Below, piece after piece: positions 13,653 through 15,160 of a DNA stretch of 15,160 nucleotides. The stretch spans positions 1 to 15,160 of the forward strand of contig JAJDCT010000114.1 in NCBI GenBank assembly GCA_029260695.1, read 5' to 3'. The notes below the pieces were generated by a model that was not told the origin of the DNA, ran no database searches, and worked only from the letters and a program-made list of their open reading frames with translations. The translations under genes were made by a program, and so were the position numbers. The stretch's first letter is position 1. Each line of letters begins with the position of its first letter. Origin of the DNA: Phycisphaeraceae bacterium (lineage in GTDB: Bacteria; Planctomycetota; Phycisphaerae; Phycisphaerales; Phycisphaeraceae).

Positions 13653-15160
13653 ATTAACGTATTGCACCCATCGGTCCTGGAACTGATCAGCGGCGGAAGC
13701 ACGCGGGGCTTCATCACCTTCGATGAGCTCAACGCGTTACTCCCCGATGAGTACGTCGACACTAAGAAAGTCGACGAACTGCTTGTGAGGTTTGGTGTCG
13801 AAGGCATCAAGCTGATCGATGAGATCTCCGTGCCGCACGAGTACCGGCCCAAGCTCATCCGGCACGACGCCGACCCCGAGCAGCAGCAGGAAGAGGCCGC
13901 CGGGGCCACCGACGATGAGGGCGATCCGCTGCTGACCGCCGAGCAGGCCAAGGCCGAATTCGCCCAGGCACTCCAGGACGCCGTGAGCAAGCGGATCGAT
14001 GATCCGGTGCGTATGTACCTCACCCAGATGGGCGAGATCAGCCTGCTGACACGCGAGGAAGAGATCCGGCTGGCGAAGAAGATCGAGACGACCCGGATGA
14101 TCTTCCGCCGCAAGGTCCTGGAAAACGACTACTCGATCAAGAGCTCTGTCGAGGTGCTCGAGCAGGTCCACGAAGGCGACCTGCCTTTCGACCGGACGAT
14201 GAAGATCTCGACCGCGGAAGAAGATGCCAAGGGCAAGATCGCCGCACGGATCCCCGTCAATCTCAAGACGGTCAAACGCCTGCTGGACCTGAACCGCATG
14301 GGTTGGGACGAGTTGGATGCCCCGGGCCGGATCGCCAAGGCACGGGCCGAGGACATCAACGGCCGGCTGTCCGTACGCCGACGGAAGATGACGACCCTGA
14401 TCGAGGAATTGAGCCTGCGCACCAGCAAGGTCCAGCCGCTCCTGAAGAAGCTGCGCTCGATCGCCAACAAGATGACCGAGCTGCGCGACACCGTCGCCAA
14501 GGCCAGAGATTTCCCCGACCGATACGACCCCGAGGACATCATGGTCATGCGTGAGGAACTCGCGGGGATGCGCAGCCTGGTGTTGTGCGAGCCCGAAGAG
14601 CTCGTTAAACGTGTCCGTAATATCACAATGGTCTTCGACGAGTACGAGCAGGCCAAGCGAGATCTATCCGGCGGCAACCTGCGGCTGGTCGTCTCCATCG
14701 CCAAGAAGTACCGCAACCGTGGCCTGTCGTTCCTGGACATCATCCAGGAGGGCAACACCGGCCTGATGCGTGCGGTGGACAAGTACGAATACAAACGTGG
14801 CTACAAGTTCTCGACCTACGCCACCTGGTGGATCCGTCAGGCCATCACACGGGCGATCGCCGATCATGCACGCACTATCCGTATCCCGGTGCACATGATC
14901 GAGACAATGAGCAAGCTGCGTAACATCGCCAAGAACCTGCTGCAGGACCTCGGCCGTGAGCCCACCATCGAGGAGATCGCCGAGGCCGCTGAGATGCCCG
15001 TCACCGAGGCCCGGCGTGTCATGAAGATCAGCCGGCACCCGATCAGCCTCGACCGCCCGGTCGGCGAGAGTGAAGACTCCTACTTCGGTGACTTCATCGA
15101 GGACCAGGCCGCAGACAACCCCTCGGAGACCGCGACCAGCGACATGCTCCGCAGCCGCAT
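13650..15160 (+). CDS. rpoD: Primary sigma factor RpoD (sigma70), 3' end outside the window
   Basis: The housekeeping sigma subunit of RNA polymerase; 503 codons are present and region 4 (-35 recognition) lies beyond the right edge. Region 1.1 (about 20-60, [17 protein letters not shown]), an acidic/Gln-rich linker (73-95), region 1.2 (118-147, [22 protein letters not shown]), a non-conserved insert (about 150-338), regions 2.1-2.4 (about 340-415), including [20 protein letters not shown] and [17 protein letters not shown], and region 3 with the [20 protein letters not shown] finger (463-482). Presence of region 1.1 and the insert marks a group 1 sigma. Translation from TTG is supported by AAGAGG and an upstream in-frame stop. 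Its position after dnaG matches the macromolecular-synthesis operon. Confidence 0.96.
   Translation, partial: MINVLHPSVLELISGGSTRGFITFDELNALLPDEYVDTKKVDELLVRFGVEGIKLIDEISVPHEYRPKLIRHDADPEQQQEEAAGATDDEGDPLLTAEQAKAEFAQALQDAVSKRIDDPVRMYLTQMGEISLLTREEEIRLAKKIETTRMIFRRKVLENDYSIKSSVEVLEQVHEGDLPFDRTMKISTAEEDAKGKIAARIPVNLKTVKRLLDLNRMGWDELDAPGRIAKARAEDINGRLSVRRRKMTTLIEELSLRTSKVQPLLKKLRSIANKMTELRDTVAKARDFPDRYDPEDIMVMREELAGMRSLVLCEPEELVKRVRNITMVFDEYEQAKRDLSGGNLRLVVSIAKKYRNRGLSFLDIIQEGNTGLMRAVDKYEYKRGYKFSTYATWWIRQAITRAIADHARTIRIPVHMIETMSKLRNIAKNLLQDLGREPTIEEIAEAAEMPVTEARRVMKISRHPISLDRPVGESEDSYFGDFIEDQAADNPSETATSDMLRSR

Noticed and set aside
13445..13657. 70-codon plus-strand frame between dnaG and rpoD
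   Set aside because: Arg/Gly-rich translation, covers both hairpins and overlaps the rpoD start; no supporting signal.

Overview
The window looks like a chromosomal segment of a GC-rich, Gram-negative-type bacterium, most likely a planctomycete close to the Phycisphaerae (inference). The clues are a PEP-CTERM secreted protein, a Gly-Tyr-Asn-Leu-Lys zinc-ribbon protein, an Mla-type lipid transporter with a long MlaD, an archaeal-type phosphoglycerate mutase, a stand-alone Y-family polymerase of unusual type, and a dnaG-rpoD pair. Nearly every gene can be assigned to a family. No rRNA, tRNA, CRISPR array or insertion sequence was found.

Left part (1-3608). A zinc-ribbon protein runs off the left edge on the minus strand. 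Across a 162-bp gap that holds a perfect 14-bp palindrome lies a plus-strand operon: a DegT-family sugar aminotransferase, mlaF (ABC ATPase, TTG start) and mlaD (MCE-domain substrate-binding protein). Spacing is tight (9 and 18 nt). The set points to cell-envelope work, sugar-nucleotide synthesis plus phospholipid trafficking, but the MlaE permease is not in this cluster.

Middle (3609-8769). A tandem heptamer repeat and a stem-loop precede apgM (cofactor-independent phosphoglycerate mutase). Convergent to it is a minus-strand pair, hflX (ribosome-associated GTPase) followed by an unrecognised membrane-anchored protein. hflX diverges from a Y-family DNA polymerase gene across 391 bp that contain several inverted repeats, including a 45-nt imperfect hairpin. 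Both genes flanking this region have a -10-like hexamer ending 8 nt before the ATG and no Shine-Dalgarno sequence, so both may produce leaderless mRNAs.

Right-centre (8766-10865). A 545-aa PEP-CTERM protein made of about eight ~60-residue repeats is encoded on the minus strand. Its stop codon overlaps the polymerase stop. Its DNA is markedly poorer in G+C than its neighbours. The split half-repeats at its two ends suggest a closed beta-propeller. It is followed by 462 bp of non-coding sequence with a G-rich tract.

Right end (10866-15160). rpmB (bL28), a terminator, dnaG and the first 503 codons of rpoD (TTG start). This resembles the macromolecular-synthesis operon (rpsU-dnaG-rpoD), with bL28 in the position of bS21. 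Hairpins lie in the dnaG-rpoD gap. I found no obvious multi-gene novel system. The best leads are the propeller protein, the structured leaderless hflX/polymerase divergent region, and the variant macromolecular-synthesis locus.
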